Assembly (NCBI GenBank): GCA_963777625.1
Contig: CAVZRO010000013.1
Span: 1 to 64,000 of the forward strand
Source of the DNA: DATDIC01 sp963777625
GTDB taxonomy: Bacteria; Pseudomonadota; Alphaproteobacteria; Acetobacterales; Acetobacteraceae
Direction: 5' to 3'
Length of the DNA stretch: 64,000 nucleotides
Position numbers and translations under genes: made by a program. The notes beneath the pieces are model-generated. The model had not been told where the DNA came from. It saw only the letters and a list, made by a program, of their open reading frames with translations, and made no database searches. Below, piece after piece: positions 9,799 through 18,186 of the stretch. How positions within the stretch are numbered: position 1 is the stretch's first letter; each line of letters begins with the position of its first letter.

Positions 9799-10827
9799 AT
9801 GCACTGGTCTCGCACCGTTACTGTCGTCGGCGTGCATGCGGAAGGCGAGGCCGCACGCGTGATCACCGGCGGTGTGCTGCCACCGCCCGGCGCCACGATG
9901 TTCGAACGGATGTGCAACCTGCGCGACCATGGCGACTCGCTGCGCCGATTGCTGCTGTTCGAGCCGCGCGGCGCGGTGACGCTGTCGCTTAACCTGGTTG
10001 TTCCGCCATGTGCGCCGGAAGCGGATGTCGGGCTGATCATCATGGAGTCGCAGTATTACGTGCCGATGTCGGGGTCCAACACGATCGCCACGGTCACCGC
10101 GCTGCTGGAAACCGGGATGGTGCCGATGCGCGAACCGGAGACGGTGCTGACGCTCGATACGCCCGGCGGACTGGTGCGCGTGACGGCCGAATGTCGCGAC
10201 GGGCGGTGCGTGCGGGTGCGGTTTCGCAACGTGCCGTCGTTCGTGCTGCATCGCGATCGGGCGATCGAGGTGGGCGGGCTGGGCACTGTCACCGTAGATG
10301 TCGCCTATGGCGGGATGCTGTATGCGATCGTGGATGCCGCCGGGCTGGGCTTTGCCATCGAGCCGCACGAGGCGCGCGATCTGGTGGCGGTCGGCGAACG
10401 CATCAAAGCGGCGGCTGCCGAGCAGCTTCCCGCCGTGCATCCGGAAAACCCGCAGATTCATACGGTGAACCAGACGCTGTTCGCCGGCCCGCTGACGGCG
10501 ACGGCGAACGGCAAGACGGGGCGCAATGCGGTGATCGTTTCACCCGGGCGCATCGACCGTTCTCCGTGTGGCACAGGGACCTCGTCACGGCTGGCGGTGC
10601 TGCATGCCAAAGGCGAGATGCGGGTGGGCGAGACGCTGGACCATGTCTCGATCATCGGTACGCATTTCCATGGGCGTATCGAGGAGACGAGTTCGGTTGG
10701 GGGGCTTCCCGCCATCGTCAACAGCATCGCCGGACGGGGGTGGGTTACCAGTATCGGCCAGTACGGGCTGGATCCGGACGACCCGCTGCCGGAAGGATAC
10801 ACGCTGCCGGATACGTGGTTCGCTTGA
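9799..10827 (+). CDS. Proline racemase superfamily enzyme, Ser/Cys type (hydroxyproline epimerase or 3-hydroxyproline dehydratase)
   Basis: 342 aa member of the proline racemase fold. Racemases and 4-hydroxyproline epimerases use two cysteines. Here the second is present (DRSPCGTGTSS, Cys257), but the first is replaced by Ser91 in PMSGSNTIA, and the usual His after Gly in that motif is Ser93. In this superfamily, loss of the first cysteine is associated with trans-3-hydroxy-L-proline dehydratase activity (Thr or Ser types), although some Ser types are reported as epimerases. The gene follows livF closely, so the liv system may import the substrate. Function within the superfamily is uncertain. 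Confidence 0.82.
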   Translation: MHWSRTVTVVGVHAEGEAARVITGGVLPPPGATMFERMCNLRDHGDSLRRLLLFEPRGAVTLSLNLVVPPCAPEADVGLIIMESQYYVPMSGSNTIATVTALLETGMVPMREPETVLTLDTPGGLVRVTAECRDGRCVRVRFRNVPSFVLHRDRAIEVGGLGTVTVDVAYGGMLYAIVDAAGLGFAIEPHEARDLVAVGERIKAAAAEQLPAVHPENPQIHTVNQTLFAGPLTATANGKTGRNAVIVSPGRIDRSPCGTGTSSRLAVLHAKGEMRVGETLDHVSIIGTHFHGRIEETSSVGGLPAIVNSIAGRGWVTSIGQYGLDPDDPLPEGYTLPDTWFA

Positions 10828-10898
10828 GCGAAACACCGCGGGGATGGGGCTGCACCAGGAAATCGGGTGGGGAGTCTCACCGCAATCATCGTACCGAC

Positions 10899-10916
10899 GA
10901 AATCAGGCGTGATTTC
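10899..10916. promoter_or_regulatory. Inverted repeat between the racemase-like gene and the M20 peptidase gene
   Basis: GAAATCA-GGCG-TGATTTC, a perfect 7-bp stem with a 4-base loop, lies 71 bp after the racemase-like stop and about 190 bp before the peptidase start. No T-run follows, so it may be an operator rather than an intrinsic terminator. The rest of the 277-bp gap shows nothing else clear. Confidence 0.4.
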
Positions 10917-11104
10917 AGGGCGACCCGAGAATGAGGTTTCAGCCGATCCAAGGCGATTGCGTCCCGCCCATTACGGCGTTTACGTCCACCGGGGGCATGC
11001 CGGTCGATCTTGCCCCTCTCTGGGGCGAGCAGCGCTTGGCGGGGGGTGGCGGCGCAACGGCTCGGCGGCGTTTATTCCCAGCGGACACTGATAAGGAGAA
11101 GATC

Positions 11105-12235
11105 ATGGACCCGAATGCCCTGCCCTTCGATTCCGACTCCATGCTCGAGGGGCTTCGCGCCTGGGTCGAATGCGAAAGCCCCACCTGGGACGCCGCGGGT
11201 GTCAACCGCATGATGGATGTTGCCAGCCGCGATCTCGTCATCGCCGGCGCACGCACGGAACGTATCGCCGGGCGAATGGGATTCGGCGACTGCGTGCGCG
11301 CCAGCTTCGCTCATTCGAAGGCTGGCGATCCCGGTATCCTCGTCATGGGTCATCTGGATACCGTGCACCCGGTCGGCACGCTGCAGAAACTGCCATTCCG
11401 CCGCGAGGGGGACCGTGCCTGGGGGCCAGCCATCTGCGACATGAAGGGCGGCAATTATGTTGCATTGGAAGCGATCCGCCAGCTTCTCCGCGCCGGCATC
11501 CGCACGCCGCTTCCCGTCACCGTGCTGCTGACCAGCGACGAGGAAGTCGGCAGCCCCTCCACCCGCGATCTGATCGAAGCCGAGGCCGCGCGCCACCGCT
11601 ACGTCCTGGTGCCCGAGCCGGCGCGGCCGGACGGCGGCGTGGTGACCGGCCGCTATGCCATCGCCCGCTTCAACCTGGAGGCGACCGGCCGCCCCAGCCA
11701 TGCCGGCGCACGGCTGGCCGAGGGCCGTTCGGCCATCAAGGAGATGGCGCGCAAGATCATCGAGATCGAAGACATGACCACCGACGACTGCACCTTCAGC
11801 GTCGGCGTGATCCATGGTGGGCAATGGGTGAATTGCGTCGCCACCACCTGCACGGGCGAAGCGCTGTCGATGGCGAAACGCCAGCAGGACCTGGATCGCG
11901 GCGTTGCGCGGATGCTTGCCTTGTCCGCCTCGTCCAACGACGTGCAGTTTCGTGTCACCCGCGGGGTCACCAGGCCGGTATGGGAGCCGGATGAGCGCGT
12001 CATGGCTTTGTATGAACGTGCCCGCGCCGTGGCCCGCTCGCTCGGCTTCGACATCCGCCACCAGAGTTCGGGTGGTGGCTCCGATGGGAACTTCACCGGC
12101 GCGCTCGGGATCCCGACACTGGACGGGCTTGGCGTCCAAGGCGCCGGCGCGCACACGCTGGATGAGCATATTGTCGTGGACAGCCTGGCCCAGCGCGGCC
12201 GCCTGATCGCCGGGTTGCTGGCGACGCTCGAGTGA
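11105..12235 (+). CDS. M20 family metallopeptidase (glutamate carboxypeptidase-like)
   Basis: Zinc-dependent exopeptidase, 376 aa. Metal and catalytic blocks are visible in order: GHLDTVHP (His and Asp), AICDMKGG (bridging Asp), TSDEEVGS (catalytic Glu pair), VPEPARPDGG and the C-terminal GAHTLDEH histidine. The dimerisation domain lies between (GRPSHAGARLAEGRSA). It resembles carboxypeptidase G2 more than the M20D amidohydrolases. AAGGAGAA precedes the ATG at 11105, which is why the longer open frame from 10931 is not used. The substrate is probably an N-acyl or C-terminal glutamyl compound (inference). Confidence 0.88.
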   Translation: MDPNALPFDSDSMLEGLRAWVECESPTWDAAGVNRMMDVASRDLVIAGARTERIAGRMGFGDCVRASFAHSKAGDPGILVMGHLDTVHPVGTLQKLPFRREGDRAWGPAICDMKGGNYVALEAIRQLLRAGIRTPLPVTVLLTSDEEVGSPSTRDLIEAEAARHRYVLVPEPARPDGGVVTGRYAIARFNLEATGRPSHAGARLAEGRSAIKEMARKIIEIEDMTTDDCTFSVGVIHGGQWVNCVATTCTGEALSMAKRQQDLDRGVARMLALSASSNDVQFRVTRGVTRPVWEPDERVMALYERARAVARSLGFDIRHQSSGGGSDGNFTGALGIPTLDGLGVQGAGAHTLDEHIVVDSLAQRGRLIAGLLATLE

Positions 12236-12241
12236 ACGCGA

Positions 12242-12919
12242 ATGATCGCCGGGCGCGCACTTGGGTGGGCCTGGCGGGTGGCGGCCAGCCGCCCGCGTCT
12301 ATGGGCGGGGCTGGCGTGCGGCCTGATCGCCTGGGCAACGCTGGCGCACCGGACGAATGCCACCACGACGGCCGTGCTGGCCTGGGATATCGGCGTCATT
12401 GTCTATCTGCTGCTGGCGGCGCTTCTGTTCACCACCGAGCGGATCACTCGCATGGCCACCGACGCCGCCCGCGAGCAGGAAGGCGAGTGGACCATCTTCG
12501 CCATCACCATCGCCGCAGCGCTGGTGAGCCTCGCCGCCGTATTCGGCGAGTTTGCCGGGACCAAGGACTTGCGGCCGGCGCAACAGACCCTTCACGTCGC
12601 GCTGGTGGCGATCACACTGTGCGTATCCTGGCTCATGATGCACGCCACCTTCGCGTTCCGTTATGCGCACGAATATTATTCCAAGGATGCGGGTGGTCCG
12701 GAGATCGACCGGGGCCTTGAGTTTCCGGGCGAACAGACCCCCGACTATCTCGACTTCGTCTATTTCGCGCTGGTGCTGGGAATGACCTTCCAGGTCTCCG
12801 ACGTGCAGATCACCGCCCGCAAGATGCGCCGGCTCGCCACCGTGCACGGGCTGCTGAGCTTCCTGTTCAACACGATCATTCTGGCGCTTACGGTGAATAT
12901 CGCCGCCGGGCTGGTCTGA
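12242..12919 (+). CDS. DUF1345 family membrane protein
   Basis: Integral membrane protein of 225 aa with about six hydrophobic segments. The conserved DUF1345 blocks are RYAHEYY in the middle and PDYLDFVYFALVLGMTFQVSDV near the C-terminus, the latter close to family consensus. It starts six bases after the M20 peptidase stop on the same strand. No function is established for the family. Confidence 0.88.
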   Translation: MIAGRALGWAWRVAASRPRLWAGLACGLIAWATLAHRTNATTTAVLAWDIGVIVYLLLAALLFTTERITRMATDAAREQEGEWTIFAITIAAALVSLAAVFGEFAGTKDLRPAQQTLHVALVAITLCVSWLMMHATFAFRYAHEYYSKDAGGPEIDRGLEFPGEQTPDYLDFVYFALVLGMTFQVSDVQITARKMRRLATVHGLLSFLFNTIILALTVNIAAGLV

Positions 12920-13007
12920 ATCCCGCCGCCGCCGCGCGCACGCCCGCTCCGGCCTTTCGCCGCTCCCGGCCCGCCGCTATGAATGCACCGCCCCAGGGAG
13001 TGACTCC

Positions 13008-13670
13008 GTGCCTGATATTTTCGACGAGGTCGAAGAAGAACTTCGTGCCGAGCGCACGCGCCGGTTTCTGACCCGCTATGCCGGGTCGCTGGTGGCGGCG
13101 GCGGTGCTGGTTGTCGTGCTGGTGGCGGGCTGGCAGGGCTGGCGCTGGTACCAGGAACGGCAGGACCAGGCGGCGGCCGACCTGTATATCCAGTCCATGT
13201 TGCAGATCGGCGAAACCGGCCCGAAGACGGATGCCGCCCACGCGGCTGCACTTTCCGGGTTCGGCAAGTTGTCCCAAAGCGGTCCTGCCGGCTATCGCGC
13301 AGTCGCGCGCCTGCGCGCCGCGGCCTTGGAAGCCACCACGGGCCATCTGCCCCAGGCGCTGGGACTGTGGAACGAGGTGGCCGCCAATTCCAGCACCGAT
13401 CCGCTGCTGCGTGATCTGGCCAATCTTCTCTGGGCTCAGCATCAGATCGATACCGGCGATCCCGCGCTGCTCGAAACCCGCTTGCGGCCGCTGGCCGAGC
13501 CGATCAACCCATGGCACGCGATGGCGCAGGAGGAACTCGCCTGGCTGGCCTTGCGGCAAGGCAAGACCGCGGAGGCAAAAGACATGCTGACCGCCCTCAC
13601 CCGCGACACCGACACCCCGGATGGCGTGCGGGAGCGGGCGACCGCGATCCTGACGCAGCTTCGGGGGTGA
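13008..13670 (+). CDS. YfgM-like membrane-anchored tetratricopeptide protein
   Basis: 220 aa, with a cytoplasmic N-terminus (DIFDEVEEELRAER), one membrane helix at residues 25-45 rich in Val and Ala, then an alpha-helical periplasmic domain with degenerate TPR repeats. The YfgM family works near the Sec translocon and envelope chaperones, and the yfgM-bamB-der order seen here is widely conserved. It starts with GTG at 13008, preceded by CAGGGAG. The stop overlaps the next gene's GTG (GTGA), indicating coupling. Confidence 0.85.
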   Translation: MPDIFDEVEEELRAERTRRFLTRYAGSLVAAAVLVVVLVAGWQGWRWYQERQDQAAADLYIQSMLQIGETGPKTDAAHAAALSGFGKLSQSGPAGYRAVARLRAAALEATTGHLPQALGLWNEVAANSSTDPLLRDLANLLWAQHQIDTGDPALLETRLRPLAEPINPWHAMAQEELAWLALRQGKTAEAKDMLTALTRDTDTPDGVRERATAILTQLRG

Positions 13671-15031
13671 GCGGCGTGCAGCAGAAACACGGGCGTTCGC
13701 GCGCCCTGTCACGCCGCGCCGCCCTGGCGCTGCCGCTTGGGCTGACCCTGCCGCTGAGCGGTTGTGGTTTGTGGGACGACTGGTTCGGCACCAACAAGCC
13801 GCCCATTCCCGGCCTTCGGGAACCGGTGCTGGCCGCCGCCAACGTGCTCGCGGTCGAACAGGGGGCGCCCAAGGTCGTGTTGCCGCCCCCCGTGCGCAAT
13901 GTCGCCTGGCCTCAGCCCGGCGGCAATCCTGCCCACCTGATGGGCCATCTGGCGGCTCCGGCAGTCCTGAACCGAGCCTGGGACGCCCCGATCGGCGACG
14001 GCGGCGGTTATCGCAACAAGATCCTGGCCCAGCCTGTCGTTGCCGATGGCGTGGTTTATGCGATGGATACGCGCGCGATCGTCTCGGCGTTCAATCTGTC
14101 CGATGGTGGCCGGCGATGGCGTTACGACACCAGGGCCGAGGACTCGCGCAGCACCAATGTCGGGGGCGGGCTGTGCATTGCCGGCGGGGTTCTGTACGCG
14201 GTGAACGGGCTGGGCGACCTGGTGGCGATCGATCCGGCGCGTGGCACGCAAAAATGGCGAGTTTATCTCGGCGCGCCGGGCCGCTCCGGTCCCACCGTGG
14301 TGGAAGGACGGCTGTTTGTCACCACCATCCAGGACCGGATCCAGGCGCTCGATATCGCCAACGGACACCGGCTGTGGGATTATCAGGCGGTCAATGCGGC
14401 CACCGGGATGCTTGGCGAACCGGCCCCCGCCTATGCGGATGGCCTGGTCGTCGCCGGCTTTGCATCCGGTGAGCTGACCGCTCTGCGCGCCGACACCGGC
14501 ACTGTCGTCTGGACCGACAACCTGGTTGCATCCGCGGCCGGAGCCGGGCTGCTGGACATCAACTCGATCCGCGGTCTGCCGGCGATCAGCGGCAGCCAGG
14601 TGTTTGCCGTCGGCATGGGCGGGTTGACGGTGTCGAACGACCTGCATTCGGGTCGTCGGCTCTGGCAACACAACGTTGCCGGGCTGGAAAGCCCATGGCT
14701 GGCGGGCGACTGGCTGTTCATGGTCACGCTCGATCAGATTATGACCGCCCTTCATGTCGATGACGGACGGGTGGCCTGGGTCAGCCAGTTGCCGCGTTGG
14801 CAAAACCCGAAGGGGCAGAAGAATCCGATCACCTGGTTCGGTCCGCTTCTGGCCGGCGACCGGCTGGTGGTGGCCGGCACGAGCAGGGCGGCCCTCGCGC
14901 TCAGTCCGTACACGGGGGACATCCTCGGCTTGCAGAAGCTGCCGGGGGTCGCCGCGCCGGTACAGCCGGTGATCGCCGACAACACCCTGCTGCTGATCGC
15001 CGAGGATGGCCGGCTGATCGCGCTGCGCTGA
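13667..15031 (+). CDS. bamB: Outer-membrane assembly lipoprotein BamB-like (PQQ-type beta-propeller)
   Basis: About 454 aa. The signal peptide carries a twin-arginine-like SRRAAL and a lipobox LSGC, so the mature protein should be a lipoprotein. The remainder is a run of PQQ-like beta-propeller blades (GVVYAMDTRAIVSAFNLSDG, LVAIDPARGTQKW, RIQALDIANGHRLWDYQ and others). BamB is the accessory scaffold of the BAM complex, and the position before der supports this assignment. I choose the GTG at 13667 overlapping the upstream stop; a GTG at 13676 is equally possible. The frame from 13511 is a shadow of the previous gene. Confidence 0.88.
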   Translation: MSGVQQKHGRSRALSRRAALALPLGLTLPLSGCGLWDDWFGTNKPPIPGLREPVLAAANVLAVEQGAPKVVLPPPVRNVAWPQPGGNPAHLMGHLAAPAVLNRAWDAPIGDGGGYRNKILAQPVVADGVVYAMDTRAIVSAFNLSDGGRRWRYDTRAEDSRSTNVGGGLCIAGGVLYAVNGLGDLVAIDPARGTQKWRVYLGAPGRSGPTVVEGRLFVTTIQDRIQALDIANGHRLWDYQAVNAATGMLGEPAPAYADGLVVAGFASGELTALRADTGTVVWTDNLVASAAGAGLLDINSIRGLPAISGSQVFAVGMGGLTVSNDLHSGRRLWQHNVAGLESPWLAGDWLFMVTLDQIMTALHVDDGRVAWVSQLPRWQNPKGQKNPITWFGPLLAGDRLVVAGTSRAALALSPYTGDILGLQKLPGVAAPVQPVIADNTLLLIAEDGRLIALR

Positions 15032-15037
15032 ACCGCG

Positions 15038-16363
15038 ATGCTGCCGATTGTCGTTATTGCCGGGCGCCCCAACGTTGGTAAGTCGACGTTGTTCAATCGG
15101 CTGGCGGGTCGGCGCACCGCGATTGTCTCCGACACGCCCGGCGTGACCCGCGACCGCAAGGACGCCGAGGCGCTGATGCGCGGCCGGCGGGTGCGCCTGA
15201 TGGATACCGCGGGGCTGGAGGAGGCGGCGCCGGAGACCCTGTCGGGTCGTACGCACGGATCGTCGGTCACCGCTGTCTCGCAGGCCGACCTGGTGGTGTT
15301 CGTGGTCGATGCGCGTGCTGGGCCGACGCCGGCCGACCAGCATTTCGCGAACTGGCTGCGCCGGCAGGGACGCCCGGTGCTGTTGGTGGCCAACAAGGCA
15401 GAGGGGAAATTGGCGCAAACCGCGATCCTGGAAACCTATGCGCTGGGGCTGGGCGATCCGGTCGCAGTGTCCGCCGAGCACGGCGACGGCATCGCCGAGT
15501 TGATGACGGAGATCGTTGATCGCCTGCCGGACGTCGAAACACCCCCCGAGGAGGAGGCACGTCCGCTCAAGCTGGCGATCGTCGGCCGACCGAATAGCGG
15601 CAAGTCGACGCTTCTCAATCGGCTTGTGGGGTCCGAACGGATGGTCACCGGGCCGGAGCCGGGGCTCACGCGCGACGCGGTTTCCGTGATGCTGCACGAT
15701 GCAGAGGGGCCGATCGAGCTGGTTGATACGGCTGGCCTGCGCCGGCGGGCGCGCATCGAAGCGGGATTGGAAAAACTGTCGGCCGGCGCCGCGATCGGGG
15801 CGCTGCGCATGGCGGAGATCGCCGTGGTGGTGATCGATGCGGTTGAAGGGATTTCAGACCAGGATTTGCAGATCGCCGCGCTGATCGAACGCGAGGGGCG
15901 CGCCTGCGTGATCGCGCTGAACAAGTGGGACGCGGTGACTGATCGCGCCGCGGTCAGGCGCGCCATTGCCGACCGGCTGGAGACCAGCCTGGCGCAGTTG
16001 AAGGGCGTGCCCGTGGTTTACCTGTCGGCGCTGACCGGCGCGGGTGTCGACAAGCTGCTGCCCGCGGTACGCCGCGCGAGCGCGATCTGGAACACCCGCA
16101 TTGCCACTGGCGAGTTGAACCGCTGGTTCGAATCGGCGCTGGCCCGCCACCCGCCGCCGCTGGTGGATCGCCGGCGCCTGAAGCTGCGCTACATCACCCA
16201 GGCCAAGGCGCGTCCGCCCACCTTCGTCGTGTTCGGTGGACGGGTGGACCGGCTGCCGGACGATTACCAACGATACTTGATCAATGGCCTGCGGGAGAGC
16301 TTTGGCCTGATCGGTGTGCCGATCCGCATACAGTTGCGGAGCACCAGCAATCCCTACGTCTGA
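15038..16363 (+). CDS. der: Ribosome-associated GTPase Der (EngA)
   Basis: Tandem GTPase needed for 50S ribosome maturation, 441 aa. The first G domain has GRPNVGKSTLFNRL, DTPGVTRD and MDTAGLEE. The second has GRPNSGKSTLLNRL, DTAGLRRRARI and the base-specificity motif NKWD. The equivalent of NKxD in the first domain reads NKAE, a known Der variation. The C-terminal KH-like domain follows (LKLRYITQAKARPPTFVVFGG, with the usual NPY near the end). It starts six bases after bamB. Confidence 0.97.
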   Translation: MLPIVVIAGRPNVGKSTLFNRLAGRRTAIVSDTPGVTRDRKDAEALMRGRRVRLMDTAGLEEAAPETLSGRTHGSSVTAVSQADLVVFVVDARAGPTPADQHFANWLRRQGRPVLLVANKAEGKLAQTAILETYALGLGDPVAVSAEHGDGIAELMTEIVDRLPDVETPPEEEARPLKLAIVGRPNSGKSTLLNRLVGSERMVTGPEPGLTRDAVSVMLHDAEGPIELVDTAGLRRRARIEAGLEKLSAGAAIGALRMAEIAVVVIDAVEGISDQDLQIAALIEREGRACVIALNKWDAVTDRAAVRRAIADRLETSLAQLKGVPVVYLSALTGAGVDKLLPAVRRASAIWNTRIATGELNRWFESALARHPPPLVDRRRLKLRYITQAKARPPTFVVFGGRVDRLPDDYQRYLINGLRESFGLIGVPIRIQLRSTSNPYV

Positions 16364-16397
16364 TAGGTGACCTGCCGATTGCATGGGCTGTCGGTGG

Positions 16398-16417
16398 ATT
16401 CCCGCTTTCGCGGGAAT
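16398..16417. repeat. Dispersed palindromic repeat ATTCCCGC-N4-GCGGGAAT, copy 1
   Basis: Perfect 20-bp palindrome just after der. The surrounding 25 bases (16388-16412, starting CTGTCGGTGG) recur exactly at 43820-43844. Related copies lie at 55026-55045 and 59233-59252. Being a strong hairpin after a stop codon, it could also act as a transcription terminator. Confidence 0.75.
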
Positions 16418-16468
16418 GCGAGAGGGGCGCGTGAAACGATCTCCCAAGATTGGTTTGATTTTGGGTAA

Positions 16469-16507
16469 TTGTATAATGCAGGGATGGTAATGGCCCTGTT
16501 GTATAAT
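16469..16507 (+). promoter_or_regulatory. AT-rich control region with two TTGTATAAT direct repeats before the TRAP operon
   Basis: TTGTATAAT occurs at 16469-16477 and again at 16499-16507, 30 bp apart, with a weaker TGTATGAT at 16519. The region is clearly AT-richer than its surroundings. Each copy resembles a -10 box and is also nearly self-complementary (ATTGTATAAT). Three-turn spacing suits a dimeric repressor such as those of the GntR family that often control TRAP genes; that assignment is inference. Confidence 0.4.
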
Positions 16508-16583
16508 ATAAGCGTCGCTGTATGATGCGGTCCGCGAGCTGAACGCACTGGAGCCGTGGGCTCGGTAGGGAGGAGACTGGGTC

Positions 16584-17598
16584 ATGCATATAACCAAGAG
16601 AAGTTTCGTCGGCGGATTGCTGGGTGCGCCGCTGTTGAGCGGCCTTACTCGGCCAGCCGCGGCGGCTGGACCGCTGGTCCTGAAAATCTCGCACCAGTTC
16701 CCCGCCAACACCGACTTCCGGGATCGCCTGGCGCGGAAATTCGCCGACGAGGTGACGAAACAAACCAACGGGCAGATCACGTTCCAGGTGTATCCTGGCT
16801 CGTCGCTGTACAACCCGTTCCAGCAGTTTGAAGCGATGTCGAACGGCGCGCTCGACATGTCGGTGTATCCGCTGGCCTATTCCGGCGGCAAGCTGCCGCA
16901 GACCAACCTGACGTTGATGCCGGCGCTGATCGAAGACTATGAACATGCGTATGGGTGGGAGAAGGCGGATATCGGCAAGTGGCTGGTGAACTATCTCGCT
17001 CAGCATGGTGTCGTCATCGTCACCTGGATCTGGCAAGGCGGTGGGGTCGCGTCGCGCGACAAAGCGATCCTGGTGCCAGCCGACCTGAAGGGGCTGAAGA
17101 CGCGCGGCGCCGGCAAGATGATCGAGCTTATGCTGGAGGCTGCCGGCGGCTCCATCTCGAACTTCGCGTCAACTGAGACTTACAACGCGATGCACTCGGG
17201 CGTGGTCGATGCGCTGTGGACGTCGAGCGCATCGCTGATGAGCTTCCGGCTGCAGGAAGTGGCCAAATACGTGACCACGGCCCGGAAATACACGTTCTGG
17301 TACATGTTCGAGCCGCTGCTGATGTCGAAGAATACGTTCGATAAGCTCACGCCGGAGCAGCAGAAGATTGTCAGGGACGTCGGCGCGTCGCTGCAGCCAT
17401 ATGCCCTCGAGTTCGTGCAAGGCCGATGATCAGGAAGTGGCCGTCGTGTTCGGCAAGGCGGGCGACCATGTTGACGACATGAACCAGCAGCAATTCCAGC
17501 AATGGAAGACGCTGGCGAAGCAAAGCGCGTGGAAGGACTTCGCCAAGCAGGTCAAGGACGGGCAGAAGCTGCTCGACATGGCCGAAGCTGTGGCATGA
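16584..17598 (+). pseudogene. TRAP transporter substrate-binding protein (DctP family), one +1 frameshift near the C-terminus
   Basis: Periplasmic receptor of a TRAP importer for organic acids. The signal peptide has a KR pair (ITKRSFVGG) and ends after PAAAAG. DctP blocks follow: ISHQFPANTDFRDRLARKFA, VTKQTNGQITFQVYPGSSLY, and GLKTRGAGKM with the substrate arginine region. The first frame stops at 17429, four codons after the shift. The true tail (ADDQEVAVVF to MAEAVA) continues in the next frame to 17598. Removing one base at 17417/17418 rejoins them into about 337 aa. It heads the operon with the two membrane subunits. A sequencing insertion is the likeliest cause. Confidence 0.85.
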
Positions 17599-17604
17599 CC
17601 GAAG

Positions 17605-18186
17605 GTGACAGCGCGACGCGCCATGCCAGCGATGGCATGGCGCGAAGTCTCGCCCTACTATGAGCGGCGCTGGGTCACGGTTTGGTTCGCGTTCAGCCGC
17701 GCAGTCAAGGCGATAAACTTTCTTTGCGGGCTTATCGCCGGCGTGCTGATCGTAATTTCCGCCGTTGTGATCACCAACGAGGTGATCTGGCGCTATTACC
17801 TGCGTCGTCCGCACACCTGGAACCTGGAATTCAACATCTTCCTGCTGATCGGGGCGACGTTCATCGCCGCCAACTACGCCCAGATGAAACGCGCCCATGT
17901 CGGCACCGAGGTTCTGCAAACCCTGATGCCGCCCAGTTGGAACCGGATACGCATTCTGGCGGGCGATGTGCTTTCCGTTCTGCTCTGTGCGTTCATGTCG
18001 GTGAAAGTCTGGCAGTATACCTGGCAGGCGTGGAACGAGGGTTGGGCCACCAACTCGACCTGGGCGCCTCCCTTGTGGATTCCCTATTCACTGATCGGTG
18101 TCGGGCTCGTGCTGATCTCGCTCGAATATTTTGTGCAGATCGCTGAAGAGATCGCGATGGGCGGGAAAAAGGACAAAGTGCAATGA
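17605..18186 (+). CDS. TRAP transporter small permease (DctQ family)
   Basis: 193 aa, four hydrophobic helices as expected for DctQ. Features include the conserved NEVIWRYYLRRPHTWNLEF and ANYAQMKRAHVGTEVL. It is read from GTG at 17605; an internal Met (MAWREVSP, about nine codons on) is an alternative. It ends in a four-base overlap (ATGA) with the large permease gene. Confidence 0.85.
   Translation: MTARRAMPAMAWREVSPYYERRWVTVWFAFSRAVKAINFLCGLIAGVLIVISAVVITNEVIWRYYLRRPHTWNLEFNIFLLIGATFIAANYAQMKRAHVGTEVLQTLMPPSWNRIRILAGDVLSVLLCAFMSVKVWQYTWQAWNEGWATNSTWAPPLWIPYSLIGVGLVLISLEYFVQIAEEIAMGGKKDKVQ

Noticed and set aside
13709..15697. 662-residue open frame antisense to bamB and der
   Set aside because: It is a shadow of two clear genes in high-GC DNA, with low-complexity Arg/Gln/His content.
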